A program made the translations under genes and the position numbers. Below, piece by piece: positions 11,244 through 22,699 of a DNA stretch of 64,000 nucleotides. The notes beneath the pieces were generated by a model. That model did not search any database. It was not told where the DNA came from and saw only the letters and a list, made by a program, of their open reading frames with translations. Position 1 is the stretch's first letter, and each line of letters begins with the position of its first letter. This stretch comes from Taxillus chinensis (lineage: Eukaryota > Streptophyta > Magnoliopsida > Santalales > Loranthaceae): the NCBI GenBank assembly GCA_023512835.1, contig CM042088.1:32079164-32143163 (forward strand), given 5' to 3'.

Positions 11244-11772
11244 ACGGCTGTAAGGGCTACAAGAATGAAGAACCCTAATCCTTAGAGCTCCACCTTTTTA
11301 TATAGTCGCCTTGACATCAAAACGACGTAGTTTTGATTAAATGAAGCCCAACATCAAAAACGACGTAGTTTTGATAAGCACTACAACCTTCTAACATCCA
11401 TATATGACAAAATATCCATAATTTCAACATGGTTCTTTGGGAAAAAGTTACAAGGATCACAAAACCAAGCTAATGGAGGTTGCATGTGACAAAAGGCCAT
11501 TGTCACGGGCACCTCCAAATTCCCTAGGATTTTTCCCCAAGCCTTAGAACAACATCAGGAAGGCTCCCATGAAAAAAAAAACTCTACCCGTGACAACCAT
11601 TGTCGCGGGCACCTCCTTTTGAGCTCAAATTTTGCCTCAAGCTTCCTCATCATCATAAAAGGTGTTATAGCCAATGTGTGTCAAAATAAAACTCCTCAAA
11701 ACCCAACAATTTGCTACTCCAAAAGGCAAAACTGTGATTAACTCCTCACATTCCGGACCACGGGTTCTTACA
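10251..11772 (-). repeat. Element B 5' LTR, truncated at its inner end
   Basis: The right boundary reads TGTAAGAACC on the minus strand, and 11316-11772 matches 1-426. On the minus strand a TATA box (near 11296-11305), a (GT/CA)n and CT-rich leader, and a donor-like GGAG|GTAGGG (GT at 11069-11070) follow in that order. The inner part has AT and CA microsatellites (10815-10930) and a region with many repeats of CTCAGCAACATATCTCAATT-like sequence (10500-10640). The inner end, primer site, gag and front of pol are lost at the junction with element A at 10250/10251. Confidence 0.82.
10815..10930. repeat. (TA)n, (CA)n and (TA)n microsatellites
   Basis: Three adjacent simple repeats within the element B LTR. 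Small ORFs here read only Ile-Tyr and Thr-His repeats and are not genes. Confidence 0.9.
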
Positions 11773-12781
11773 GATTTTTTTTAGGTCAAAGATTTTTTTT
11801 TTCCTTTTTCTGGGCGTAATATGGGCGTTCTTTAGGTCTTCTCTTTTTTTTTTTCGTATCAGGGACCTTCTTTTAAAGGGGTTGGCTCAATTTGGCTGGA
11901 CCATTATTATTATGCATTTATTGCTCTATTATGAATGCCAACATTTTTAATTGTAAGATTTTGACTTTTGTCTGGCGGTTGGACGACCTATGCGTAAAAT
12001 GGGGCAGCCTGTGATTGTTTCTTTGTTTTTTTTTGTGAGCACATGCGTCTGACAGGCGTTGAAAAGTATCTCTGACAATTGCTAGCTAATAAAAATGCGT
12101 CCCGTGAATAATGTGGGAGAGCGACCGCGGAGATAAGGCCAAACAGTGAAAGTCAGAGGTCAAAGGGTCGGAGTGTCAGCAGGGTCGAAGGTCAACAGGT
12201 CGAAGTGTCAGCAGGTCGAAGATAGGCTTCGAGGCTTCGAGTCTACGAGTCTTCGAGTTTTTTTTTAAACTTTTAATTACCTTTTTACCCCCACCCAAAA
12301 TGCAAAAATGGACGACATTTCGGGATTGTTTAGGAAGACCCATATTTTCCTAAATAGATATTTTGGAGGATTTCGCATACTCACTTTTCCGGGCAATTTG
12401 ACCAGGGGCATTGACTATCTTTTGGCGAGTTTGACTTTTTCTAACTATAATTGTTTCGGACATAACTTCCTCATTTTACGTCGGAATTAAGTGTGGTCAA
12501 GTGCGTTAGTCTCCAAATTTGACCCTCTATCACCTGATATTGGCCTTGGGGCACTTTAGGGACTTGCAACAGTGGTCTTCAATTTTTGGCTTCCCTGTTC
12601 TTGTCATACCGTATCCATCACGTGTGAATTGGAATTTAACATCAGCACAAAAACCTGGGAGTGACTCCTTGATGGTGGGGGAGCTTTACGAACCTGTTTA
12701 ATGAGATACATGGCATGGGAGGATAGATATAAAATGTGCAAATGGTTAGTATGTCCAACCCGGACAAAATGGAGTCCAACA
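11773..12781 (-). repeat. Element C (Tat) 3' LTR, partial
   Basis: This matches the outer part of solo LTR C2 (about 41367-42458). The minus-strand LTR begins TGTTGGACTCC at 12781, next to a polypurine tract. The left side is interrupted at 11773 by the end of element B. Around 12145-12255 there is a loose repeat of GGTCGAAGTGTC-like units followed by CTTCGAG repeats. Confidence 0.82.
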
Positions 12782-12794
12782 GCTGCCCCTCTTT
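12782..12794 (-). other. Polypurine tract of element C
   Basis: On the minus strand AAAGAGGGGCAGC directly precedes the LTR start TGTTGGAC. Confidence 0.8.
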
Positions 12795-12984
12795 GTGCAT
12801 TGTTTGTATGCAAACAGTTTACGAAGATAGAAAGGAGTCATTTTGGACGGGTTGGAGCACTTACCTGACTTACCTAGCACGGAGGAAGAGTAAAATGCGA
12901 CGGTTGGGTCTGTCCCCAAGAGGGAAAAGGGGCTTCTCATGCTGATGAACTTTGGACAATTTGAATGAGGCACTATGGCCTAAC

Positions 12985-13812
12985 AGGAATGGAAAAGAAA
13001 AAAGGCAACCTCGGCTTATCAGGAATTGAAAAGGCATCTAGGGCCTAACAGGAAATGAAAAGGCATTCAAGGCCTAACAGAAATTGAAAAGGCATCCAAG
13101 GCCTGACAGAAAGGAAAAAAGGTATCCAAGGCCTGACAGGAATTGAAAGGCATCTAGGGCCTAATTAGAGTTGAAAAGGCATCCAAGGCCTAACAGGAAT
13201 TGAAAAGGCATCCAAGGCCTAACAGGAATTGAAAAAGCAACCAAGGCCTAACAGAAAGGGAAGAGGCGTCCAAGGCCTAATAGGAATTGAAAAGGCATCT
13301 AAGGCCTAACAGGAGTTGAAAAAGCATCCAAGGCCTAACAGAAAGGGAATAGGCATCGAAGGCCTAACAGGAATTGAAAAGGCATCTAAGGCCTAACAGG
13401 AGTTGAAAAGCCATCCAAGGCCTAACAGGAATTGAAAAAGCATCCAAGGCCTAATAAAAAGGGAAGAGGCGTCCAAGGCCTAAGAGGAATTGAAAAGGCA
13501 TCTAAGGCTTAACAGGAGTTAAAAAGGCATTCAAGGTCTAACAGGAATTGAAAAGGCATCCAAGGCCTAACAGAAAGGAAAAAGACATCCAAGGCCTAAC
13601 AGAAAGGGAAAAGGCAACCAAGGCCTGACAGGAATTGAAAAAGCATCTAGGGCCTAACAGAAATTGAAAAGGCATCCAAGGCCTAACAGGAATTGAAAAG
13701 GCATCCAAGGCCTAACAGTAACTGAAAAGGCATCTAAGGCCTAACAGGAATTGAAAAGGCATTCAGGGCCTAACAGGAATCAAGAATTGAGAAGGCATTG
13801 AAGGCCTAGATA
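12985..13812 (-). repeat. 29-bp minisatellite in the Tat 3' UTR
   Basis: About 28 tandem units, each close to AAGGCCTAACAGGAATTG followed by AAAAGGCATCC on the plus strand. Units vary by single substitutions (GGAATTG, GAAAGGG and GAGTTG variants) in a partly periodic order. The array lies between the end of pol and the polypurine tract, in the hypervariable 3' region known for Tat elements. There are no spacers of unique sequence, so it is not a CRISPR array. Confidence 0.95.
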
Positions 13813-14996
13813 AGGGTACATGATTGTTGAAGAAGGTATATGGGCTCCCTCTACGAGTTCACTCAATGAGATCGCTCTACGAGGTTACCCGGAAAGAGAG
13901 GAAGTTTGTTCGTGTATCATAAGGGTGCTTTTAGAGCTTGGAGAAATTGCAAAGAAAGATTTGTACAGTTTAACAAAAGCTAGTTATGCTTGATGAGAAG
14001 CTTGCTGAGGATGAGCTCTTAGGATGTTTAGAGGTGAGAACATTCCTGAAATTGTAGAATATGCTGAATATATGCAAATGAGGCATGGAATGCAATGTGC
14101 TGTATGCGGGGATGCATAAATCTCAACCTGTGGTGCAATATGATGCAATGTGTTGCAATACGATACATGCATCGAATGCAATGTGATGTATCAGTGAGGG
14201 TTTGGCAAGGACTGGAGATTTATCTCAATGTTATTGGAGAGGTTGGCTAACGTTTAACTTATTGGGGAACTATTTTTTCTCTGGCTGGGAAAGCTTTTCG
14301 ATCCTAGCTAGGGAACTTCCTTCTTTGTGGATGAAGGGCCTGTTTGACTTAGCTTCACCGCGCTGAGGGGCTTGATTTGACTACTTCACTAGGGATATTG
14401 ATATTCTATGGAGATATTGGTACTCTGAGTTGGGAAACTTAACTAGTTTGGGGATTTTGAGCTTGACCCTATCCATAAGGGCAATGCCAAAGGAGCCTAC
14501 TGGGATTTAAAATATTCTACTTAAGTGTGAAATGAAAACGATAAAATATGATTAAGGATATAAAATGAGATTTTTACTGGTTTAATTCCACAAAACATAT
14601 TTATATCATAAAAAGTGTCCATTGTTATAATCTGATAAACAGAATTACAAGTCTTTAAAAAGCATAATATACAAATTTGATTCGAGTGTGCCTTAGGTTT
14701 GACCAAGTCTTCGACCATTTGCAGCTGTTTTCTCTAGGTGGTGCTGTTTCCACTGTTCGCAATAGACCCTGTTTTAGGTGGTCCTGATCCTTATGGATTC
14801 TAACTACTTTCACCCTTCAGGATTTGTCGTTGGCTTTGTATTTTACCCTTGGTGCCCTTTCGGGTTTTCACCAAGTCCGCCTTTGTTTACTTCTTTGTCT
14901 ATTGTTGGAGCTTTGTATTTTACCCTTGATGCCCTTTCAGGTTTTCACGAAGTCCGCTCATCACAGAAATGGGAATCTTGTTGAGAGGTATGAGAA
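13813..14996 (-). other. Element C 3' untranslated region
   Basis: No coding signal on either strand. It has a run of imperfect TGCAATGTGATGCAATGTG-like repeats near 14090-14185 and a direct repeat of about 48 bp with copies starting near 14832 and 14909. Confidence 0.6.
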
Positions 14997-16110
14997 TTAA
15001 GCATAGAACTTTTTCACCGCATCGTTATTCACTGGGTTAGGGAGCTCATCACCATCCATTTTGGCAAGGATTAAGGCACCTCCTGAGAATGCTTTCTTCA
15101 CCACATATGGGCCTTCATAATTGGGAGTCCACTTGCCTCTATGGTCATGTTGAATTGGTAAAATCTTCTTGAGGATGAGGTCACCCGCTTGAAAGCTTCT
15201 GGGCTTCACCTTTTTATTGTAGTTGTTCATAATTCTCTGTTGATATAGATGTCCTCTGCAAACAACTGCCAAGCGTTTGCCTTCGATTAAGTTCAACTGC
15301 TCATAACGATTTTGGGCCTATTCTGCTTCTTCGAGTTGAGTATCTTTGAGAACTCATAGGGAAGATATTTCTACTTTGACAGGTAGAACTGCTTCCATAC
15401 CATATACTAAAGAAAATGGAGTTGCCCCAGTTGATGTTCGTACCGAGGTACGATAGGCATGCAAAGCATATGGTAGTTTCTCATGCCAATCTTTGTATGT
15501 TTCAGTCATCTTTCTGATAATGTTCTTGATGTTCTTATTAGATGCCTCGACTGCTCCATTCATTTTTTAGTGATAGGGGGTCGAGTTGCGGTGTTGAATT
15601 TTGTACGTTTCACACAACCTACCCATCACCCAACTGTTCAAATTGGCGGCGTTGTTCGTTATGATCTGCTCAGGAAGTCCATAGCGGCATATGATGTTAT
15701 TCCACATAAATCTAAGTACCACCACTTGTGTTACATTGGCATATGATGCTACTTCTACCCACTTGGTGAAATAATCAATGGCCACTAAGATGAAGCAGTG
15801 ACCAGTGGAGGCTTTCGGAGATATTGGTCCGATAACATCGATACCCTAAAGCGAGAAAGGCCATGGGGAAACCATCACATGCAGCTTGGATGGAGGTACT
15901 TGGATCTTATCGCCATAAATTTGACACTTGAGGCATTTGCACACATATTTAATAAAATCTTTTTCCATGGTGACCCAATAATAACTCATTCACATGATTT
16001 GTCTTGTTAATGCATGTCTATTTGCATGTGACCCACATTCCCCTTCATGTACTTCTTTCATGATCTATGTCGACTCTTATTTTGCCACACATCGCAATAA
16101 CACCATGTCA
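14997..16110 (-). pseudogene. Element C integrase (broken)
   Basis: The minus strand reads an integrase core with FTKWVEVASY, then IITNNAANLNS near 15620, NGAVEASNKNIKNI near 15540, and ALHAYRTSVRTSTGATPFSLVYG. It ends with a C-terminal domain (GDLILKKI, GPYVVKKAFSGGALIL) at 14997. The second catalytic Asp appears as Asn (family form is ITDNG). Stops separate the blocks near 15305, 15350 and 15566. The zinc-binding part would lie at about 15900-16110 but is too decayed to read confidently. Confidence 0.85.
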
Positions 16111-16241
16111 TGATTTCACTTATATAGAATGGGACCGTCAAGGTAATAATTGGACGCCGACCTTCGGATATTTCTTTTATCAGACTCAGAGGCCTCTATT
16201 GGGTATTCTTGCTTGAGCAGATACTATCTGATATCATCAAA

Positions 16242-16820
16242 CTAGGGCTTTTCTTCAGTATTTCTTTCAACAGCCATACAATGTGCAGGAGTATCTTGTA
16301 TACGAAAATCAAAAGATTGGACTTCCAACGTTGTGTCTAGCCGAAGGAGGGAGGCTAGAGTGGCCAGCGCATCAAGAATCTGATTGTATTCCCTGGGCAT
16401 ATGCTCGAATGTGATGTCTTCGAATTGCTCGGCTAACTCTGTAACATACTTCCGATAGGGGATTAGTTTGTGGTTTCGAGTCTCCCATTCACCCTTTACT
16501 TGAAAAATGATGAGTGTCGAATCACAAAACACTCATAATTTTTTGATTCCTCTGCTAATTGCTTCTTGAAGTCCCTTCACACAGGCCTCATATTCTGCTA
16601 CATTGTTGGTGCAAGGGAAGGTTAACTTTGCTGCCATTGGGAAATGTTTGCCCTTTGGAGATATTAAGATGGCCCTAATGCTGTGCCCCAAGAGATTGGA
16701 GGTTCCATCAAACCACATAGTCCACATGTCTGATACCTCCTCGGCTATAATGATGTTGATGTGCTCATCTGGAAATCCAATAGTCATAGGCTCGTAATCT
16801 TCTAGTGCTCTATCCGCCAA
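16242..16820 (-). pseudogene. Element C second RNase H (archaeal type)
   Basis: Two adjoining blocks read MWFDGTSNLLGHSIRAILIS, NNVAEYEACVKGLQEAISRG, then FCDSTLIIFQVKGEWETRN and HMPREYNQILDALATLAS. This is the extra archaeal-like RNase H domain found after the ordinary RT-RNase H in Tat-clade elements. A stop at 16533 splits it. It is the best single marker that element C is Tat and not Athila or chromovirus. Confidence 0.88.
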
Positions 16821-16828
16821 GTAATCAA

Positions 16829-18496
16829 CTATTGCACTTCCTTTGATGGCTTTTTGAGGACATAGATGATATCATATTCCGATAGGACCAATTGCCATTT
16901 GGCAATTCTTCCAGAGATAGATGGCTTTTCCAAGAGATATTTGGGTGGATCATGCCTCAAAATCAGCCATGTGGTATGATAAAGAGTGTACTGCCTTAAT
17001 CGTCTTGTTATCCACACAAGGGCACAATATGTCTTTTCCAACGGTGTATAGTTCTCTTCATTGATGGTGAACTTCTTGCTGAGATAATAAATGGCCTACT
17101 CCTTCTTGCCTGTAGAATCATGTTGCCCCAAGACACAACCCATTGAGGACTCCTGAACAGTCAAGTATAAGATTAAGGGTCTGTCTCGTACTGGTGGGAC
17201 CAAAATAGGTGGATTGGATAGATATTGTTTGATCTTGTCAAAAGCTTCTTGACATTTGTCATTCCAAATTTCTAGATTGTTCTTCCATAAAGTCTTGAAA
17301 ATTGGTTCACATGTGGCTGTCAATTGTGAAATGAATCGGGAAATGTAATTCAATCGCCCGAGGAATCCTCTGACCTCCTTGATAGTTCGTGGTGGGAGCA
17401 TCTCCTGGATAGCTCGAACCTTGTCTGGATCAATTTTCACTCCTTTTTGGCTCACAATGAAACCTAATAGTTTTCTCGACATGGCTCCAAAAGTGCATTT
17501 TTCGGTGTTCAATCTGAGCTGATATTTTCATAGTCTATTAAAAAGCTTATGAAGTACTTCAATGTGATCTTCAGTGCTCCGCGATTTGGCTATCATGTCA
17601 TCCACATAGACCTCGACTTCTTTATGCATCATGTCATGGAATAGGGTCACCATGGCTCGTTGATAGGTTGCCCCAATGTTCTTCAGACCAAACAGCATCA
17701 CATTATAACAGAATGTGCCTCAAAGTGTCGTAAATGTGGTCCTCTCCTTGTGTTCAGGGGCCATACGAATCTGATTGTAGCCTGAGAAGCCATCCATGAA
17801 TGAGAATAAGGCATGTTTTGCTGTGTTATCCACTAAGGTATCAATATGAGGGAGCGGGAAGTTATCTTTCGGACTGGCCCAGTTCAGATCTCTATAATCG
17901 ACACACATGTGGACTTTGCCTCCTTTCTTCGGTACTGGTACAACATTGGCTACCCATTTTGGATAGTGGGAGACACTTAGAAACCCTGCATCCCATTGCT
18001 TTTTGACTTCTCCTTTAATCTTCAACAGCATCTCCAGTCTCATCTCCGGCATATCTTGGTATGACCATGCAAAAACATTGATGTAGCTCCTTAACAACTC
18101 AATTAATTGCTCCTTGATGTCAGCAGCTATCAAGGACCCTACTCTCAATTCTCTGGGTTCAGTTGTCATCCCCAAATTCACCATTTCTATTGGGTTTTCA
18201 CTTGGAATGGACAAGCGATCATCTCTTTCCAATAGGCGTATGATCTTTCCCGGTAGCTCGGGTGTCTCTACCTCATTCTCGTTAGCTTCAAACACTGGCT
18301 GCTCCCAGTTTGGACTTTGGTCAAACCTTAGGCATCTTGTTTCGCTTTCGTATACTATGTTTTCATTGACATTGTACCTGCTTATAAGAGAATGACAAGT
18401 TGGTAACCAAATATGATATGCATATGTCATGAATAGAATGCACCATGAAACATTTGAAAAAAGGTACATTTTATTGGAAAGCTTTAAAAAAAACAA
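16829..18496 (-). pseudogene. Element C reverse transcriptase and RNase H (broken)
   Basis: From right to left: LRSYINVFAWSYQDMPEM, VANVVPVPKKGGKVHMCVDYRDLN, FMDGFSGYNQIRMAPEHKE, then a stop at 17720. The catalytic block VEVYVDDMIAKS lies near 17610, LLGFIVSQKGVKIDPDKV near 17470, and RNase H near 17200-16830 (PLILYLTVQESSMGCVLGQ, PLEKTYCALVWITRRLRQY). Several stops interrupt it. The order RT, RNase H, second RNase H, integrase is the Tat arrangement. Confidence 0.9.
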
Positions 18497-18555
18497 ATGT
18501 CCGCTTCAAAAGACATTGAAATAGAATACATTAAATCCCAATGACCCCCTAAGCA

Positions 18556-18963
18556 TTACATTATGGGGAGGTCCAGGCTGGTCCAATTGTTCAATGGTTG
18601 GTTGGGATCCTCTCGCGCCACCAGAATCATCTCGCTCGGTGCATGCTCGTCTGTGTCCAGTGTAGCAACAGTCCCAGTCTCAGTTTCAGCTTGGCTTTTG
18701 TGGATAAACCCTCCACTCTGAAAAGTAACATATAAGGGGGGGGGGGAACTCCTCTTTTCTTCTTGTGTTGGCCTTTTTTGCAACTTTGCCATTCTGATCT
18801 CCCTCCTTTTGGCAGCTTCCCTCTGTCTCTCGGTTCTTGTAGGCATGTAGCCTAACCCAAACTTCTCGGTATTTTCCCTGATAATTAACGCTTTCTCAAT
18901 CCCTTGAGCTTTGGGGCCTAATCCTTGCCCTGGTTTGTAACCCTGTTTGATCATGGTGGCTAC
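18556..18963 (-). pseudogene. Element C G-patch segment between protease and RT
   Basis: The minus strand reads GYKPGQGLGPKAQGIEKAL near 18930, a glycine-patch motif, then basic and Gln-rich sequence (QREAAKRREIRMAKLQKR). The first few residues of the apparent ORF come from the SIRE target duplication. Before that insertion, this segment was continuous with the protease ORF now at 32019. Confidence 0.75.
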
Positions 18964-18968
18964 AACCA

Positions 18969-20329
18969 TGTTGGATCATACCTAGAATTTGGATGATGTG
19001 GATCAAACCTAATGTAATTTGATTTTAGTTGTTTCTTGTTTATTTTAAGTCTGTGCAGAAGATAAAACTGTTATCCGGACCTACTCCTGTAAGAGCAAAG
19101 CAAAGGACAGGATATATAATCCTGATCCGGGTCATCATGAGTGTCGTCAAACACTTGGTAAATAACTAAGTCTTCATCCGGAGTAAGGACTCTCTCGTAT
19201 GAACTAATCACTTGTCAAAAGGACTAAGGATTCCACGCTCTTATTGTTGATTGGATTAAGTCATTTCATGCGGAATAAAAATCCGAGTCTATGCCTCGTA
19301 CGGAGTAAGAGAGATTTGTTGCAGAGAAAGAATTAAGTCTTTCACTCCAGCTGTCTAAGGAAAAGAAGATACGGACTAAGGAATCTGAGTCTTTCATTCG
19401 AGCGGAGTAAGAAATGACTGATGCAAAGTAAGGACGACTGATGCGGAGTAAGGACATTTGATGCGGAATAAGAAATCCGAATCATTACTCAAGCGGAGTA
19501 AGGAACTCACGCGGAGTAAGGAAGCGCTGATGCGGAATAAGGATTCCGCATATCTACCTCATGCGGAGTAAGGGAGCGCTGACACGGAATAAGGATTTCA
19601 GGACTTCATGTACACGGAGTAAGCAATAACTAATATGGAGTAAGGATCCGAACCTCGTTGATATGGAGTAAGGAAATCTACATCGGACCAAAAGGACGCT
19701 ACTTCAACTCGTCAATACCGCATTTATGATATCAGCTCGTTGCGTTCCGATGTAAGACAAACTCATTGAAGATCTAAACTGTCTTACACGTGGACCACTC
19801 GGAGATGTGGATGCATTCCCAAATGTAATTGGAATCGAGCGAAGTAATTCAATTTACTTATGCTTGTAATATCTCGAGCTCCACATCCAAAGCACTTATA
19901 GCAGAAGCAATTTCCGAGAAGAACTTAATGTTTACACAGTGCTCGAAAAATACAGTTCCAAGATAGATTCCTAGGATGTCTATATATACATCTGTAGTGT
20001 TGTACATTAAAAAAAGCATACACATATGAAGGAAAACTGATACGCGCGTGAGAAAGGTTATTGTACAAGAGCTTATAGAGATTAGTAATGCCAGTGTGTG
20101 TAATTGTAAAGTCGAGTGCTAGTGTAATCAGCTAACTGCTGCTTATTTTGTTGTAATTATCATCTGATAATAAAGAAAAATACTTCCATTATTTGGTTAT
20201 CTTCTGCACTGATTTTATATCCTTTAACCAGATTGTGTTACACCTGTGAGGAAAGAGTTTTTGATTTTAGCCTATTCACCCCCCCCATCCCCCCCCCCCC
20301 CCCCGCTCTAGGCTACCAGGGGACCAACA
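18969..20329 (+). repeat. Element D 5' LTR
   Basis: Starts TGTTGGATCATACC and ends GGGACCAACA. The U3 from about 19170 to 19680 holds many copies of a CGGAGTAAGGA-like motif at irregular spacing. A TATATATA box lies at 19981-19988, and a C-run (about 20277-20304) lies near the end. Confidence 0.95.
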
Positions 20330-20331
20330 AG

Positions 20332-20343
20332 TGGTATCAGAGT
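20332..20343 (+). other. Primer binding site of element D (tRNA-Met type)
   Basis: TGGTATCAGAG begins three bases after the LTR end. Confidence 0.9.
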
Positions 20344-20386
20344 TCTACTTGTTCCAAGTAGAGATCCCACTATTTCTCTCTTACAA

Positions 20387-22447
20387 ATGACTGAAGAAAG
20401 TAGCATGTTATTCAACACCCGCCTCAACTCCGGGGGAGCTCAAGAGCCCTTTCCCCACCAAAAGCAGTAGTGAAAATATTGATCCACCACAACCTGCTGC
20501 TGCTGTTGCTCCTCAACCACGGAGTTCTGGCTACACTCTGAGCAAACCGCCAAAGTTCACACCGGAGCTTTTCTCCCATTGGAAAGCTCGCATGAAGATG
20601 TTCATGACATGTCATGATCATCTAATGTGGCCATGTCTTCATCAGGAGCTTCTCATTCCGATGACTATTGGAGAAAATGGAGTCAGGAGACCAAAGACGG
20701 ATGCTGAGCTCACAAACGACGAAAGAGCCTGGCAATATGCCAGTGAAAAGGCTCTAGTCATGTGACTTCATCTTTGGACTCAGAAGCCTTCACGAACGTC
20801 CAGGGATGCACAACAGCGAAAGTTCTATGGGATAAATTGACTATTCTATATGAAGGAAGTCAGTCCCAGATGCAGAACATCATCTACACTCTTAGACAGA
20901 ATTTTGAGAGTTTCAATCACAAACCTGGTGAATCCCTGGAGAGCATCTATTGATGATTCGGCAAGCTTATTTTGGAATTGAAAACTGTCAATGAGCATTA
21001 CATGCAGTCTCAAATAAATGACAAGTTCTTTCGCTCCTTGCCGGATCGCTACTACTCCAAACAGCTCCAGATGCAATCCAAAGACAACTGGCAGTATATT
21101 CCCATTGAAGAACTTTATGGAGAGCTACAGACGCATGAGGTCAGGTTTAAATACGTTGACCAAGATGAGAGGATAGCTCGAAAAGAAAAGGGGGTAGCTT
21201 TCAAAGCTACGGAACTTCCAAACATACTATATGAGGATGATACAGATGAGTCAGAATACTCTGACTCGGACATGGAGGAAGAAATTGCTCTTCTGGTGAA
21301 ATCCTTCACACGTTTTCTGCGGAAAAGCAGAAAAGGATTTAGAAGAGGCTCTTCTTCATCCTCAAGAAGAAAGGAGCGATCGGAGTCGACATCCCAGGAT
21401 TGCTACAACTATGGGAAACCTGGTCACTGGGCCAAGGACTGTAGATCCAAATCCAAGATGGCCGACAAGGATAACAAGGTTAAACCCCGACGCTCCACCT
21501 CAGACAACAGCAAGAATAAGAGGAAGGCGTTTGTCACGAAATACAAGAGTGGCTCGGAAGAAGAAGAAGAATCTTCCGATGACGAACCAACAGAAAAGGC
21601 AAACGTCTGCCTCATGGCAAACACTGAGGTACCTTCTATCTCTGAGCTCATGAGTAAATTAGAATCTCTAACTAAGGAACGTGATCATGAAAAAAATGAG
21701 AGACTAATAATTACTCAAATGTATCAAGATATGAGTAGTCAGACTAAACGTCTAGAATTCACCGTTTCTAAACTCGAAAAGGACATAGTTGATTACAGGA
21801 GCAAGGAGACTTGGTTTCGCGATCTTAGAACTGAAAATCATTTGCTGAATACCAACCTCACAGGCCTAAAAGTTATTGTGAAACGACTCAAGAATGAACT
21901 TGAACAGGAAAAGGAAATAAATCGTAAGTGGCTAAAATCCATGGAAATAGCCTCTACATTTATGACTGATCCGGATAATATTCGAGTCAAACCTGGCCTA
22001 GGCTCTGAACCATTGACTTCCACTGCTCATGCTACTGAGTGTCCTCCGGACTTCACTCCGAAACTAACCAACTTATATCCTGTTAGTATGTCTAAACCGT
22101 TGGATGGTTTTATTTCAGGTGGCACCATAGTTTATGACTGTGGAAGAGAGGTTGTTACTGCTATTCCCGAAGTATTAGCACCCATATCAAAAGATGAAGG
22201 GAAGGCTGCTGCAGTTAAAGTCGAAACTGCAGCACCCAGAAACAAAGGAAAGGAAAAGGCTGACGCTTCTAGGGCCAAGAGCGCGTCACCCGTTCGCAAA
22301 GGATTAGGTCATAGGGAACAGAGTAGAAAATCTGAAAAACCTAAGAAACCTATTTCCCCCGTTGTAACTCCACATCATAGTATCTATTCGATATGTCGTG
22401 AAATAGGTCATTATAACTATGAATGTTGGAGTCTATCTGATGACTAG
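20387..22447 (+). pseudogene. Element D gag (broken)
   Basis: The likely start is MTEESSMLFNTRLN at 20387, with a stop at 20468. The UBN2/copia gag region follows in pieces: SGYTLSKPPKFTPELFSHWK, then a frameshift near 20757 into SSLDSEAFTNVQGCTTAKVLW, and a stop near 20951. From 20972 it is open for 491 codons. The first zinc knuckle near 21400 reads CYNYGKPGHWAKDC, with the second Cys changed to Tyr. A second knuckle at the C-terminus (SICREIGHYNYEC) also has Tyr for its first Cys. Residues about 220-330 of the 491-codon part are a predicted coiled coil (ISELMSKLESLTKERDHEK). Confidence 0.88.
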
Positions 22448-22699
22448 TTATGTAATAACATTTCAATTAATAAAAATCAGCTTATCAAAAAGGGTTCTTC
22501 TCGTAAATCTAAATCCAAATCTCTTCGGAGTGTATCACCAAAGAAAACCCAAGTTAAAGAAGCAACTAATACGGAAAAGGCTAAGTCAACTTGGAAAGTC
22601 AAAGTTCCTAACAACGTGAAATCCGGAAAAGTGGACACTGTTATTGCTTCTCCTAATAGCCCGAAACAAGTTTGGGCGCCAAAAGTGTAAAATGTTGTC
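22448..22699 (+). pseudogene. Element D gag-pol junction
   Basis: Low-complexity Lys/Ser-rich coding remnant (KPKQVWAPK-like end near 22680) between the second zinc knuckle and the protease. SIRE elements make one gag-pol polyprotein; here a stop at 22445 and frame changes break it. Confidence 0.55.

Noticed and set aside
12985..13812. Regular repeats that could suggest a CRISPR-like array
   Set aside because: Units of about 29 bp are directly adjacent without unique spacers, and the setting is the 3' UTR of a plant Tat element.
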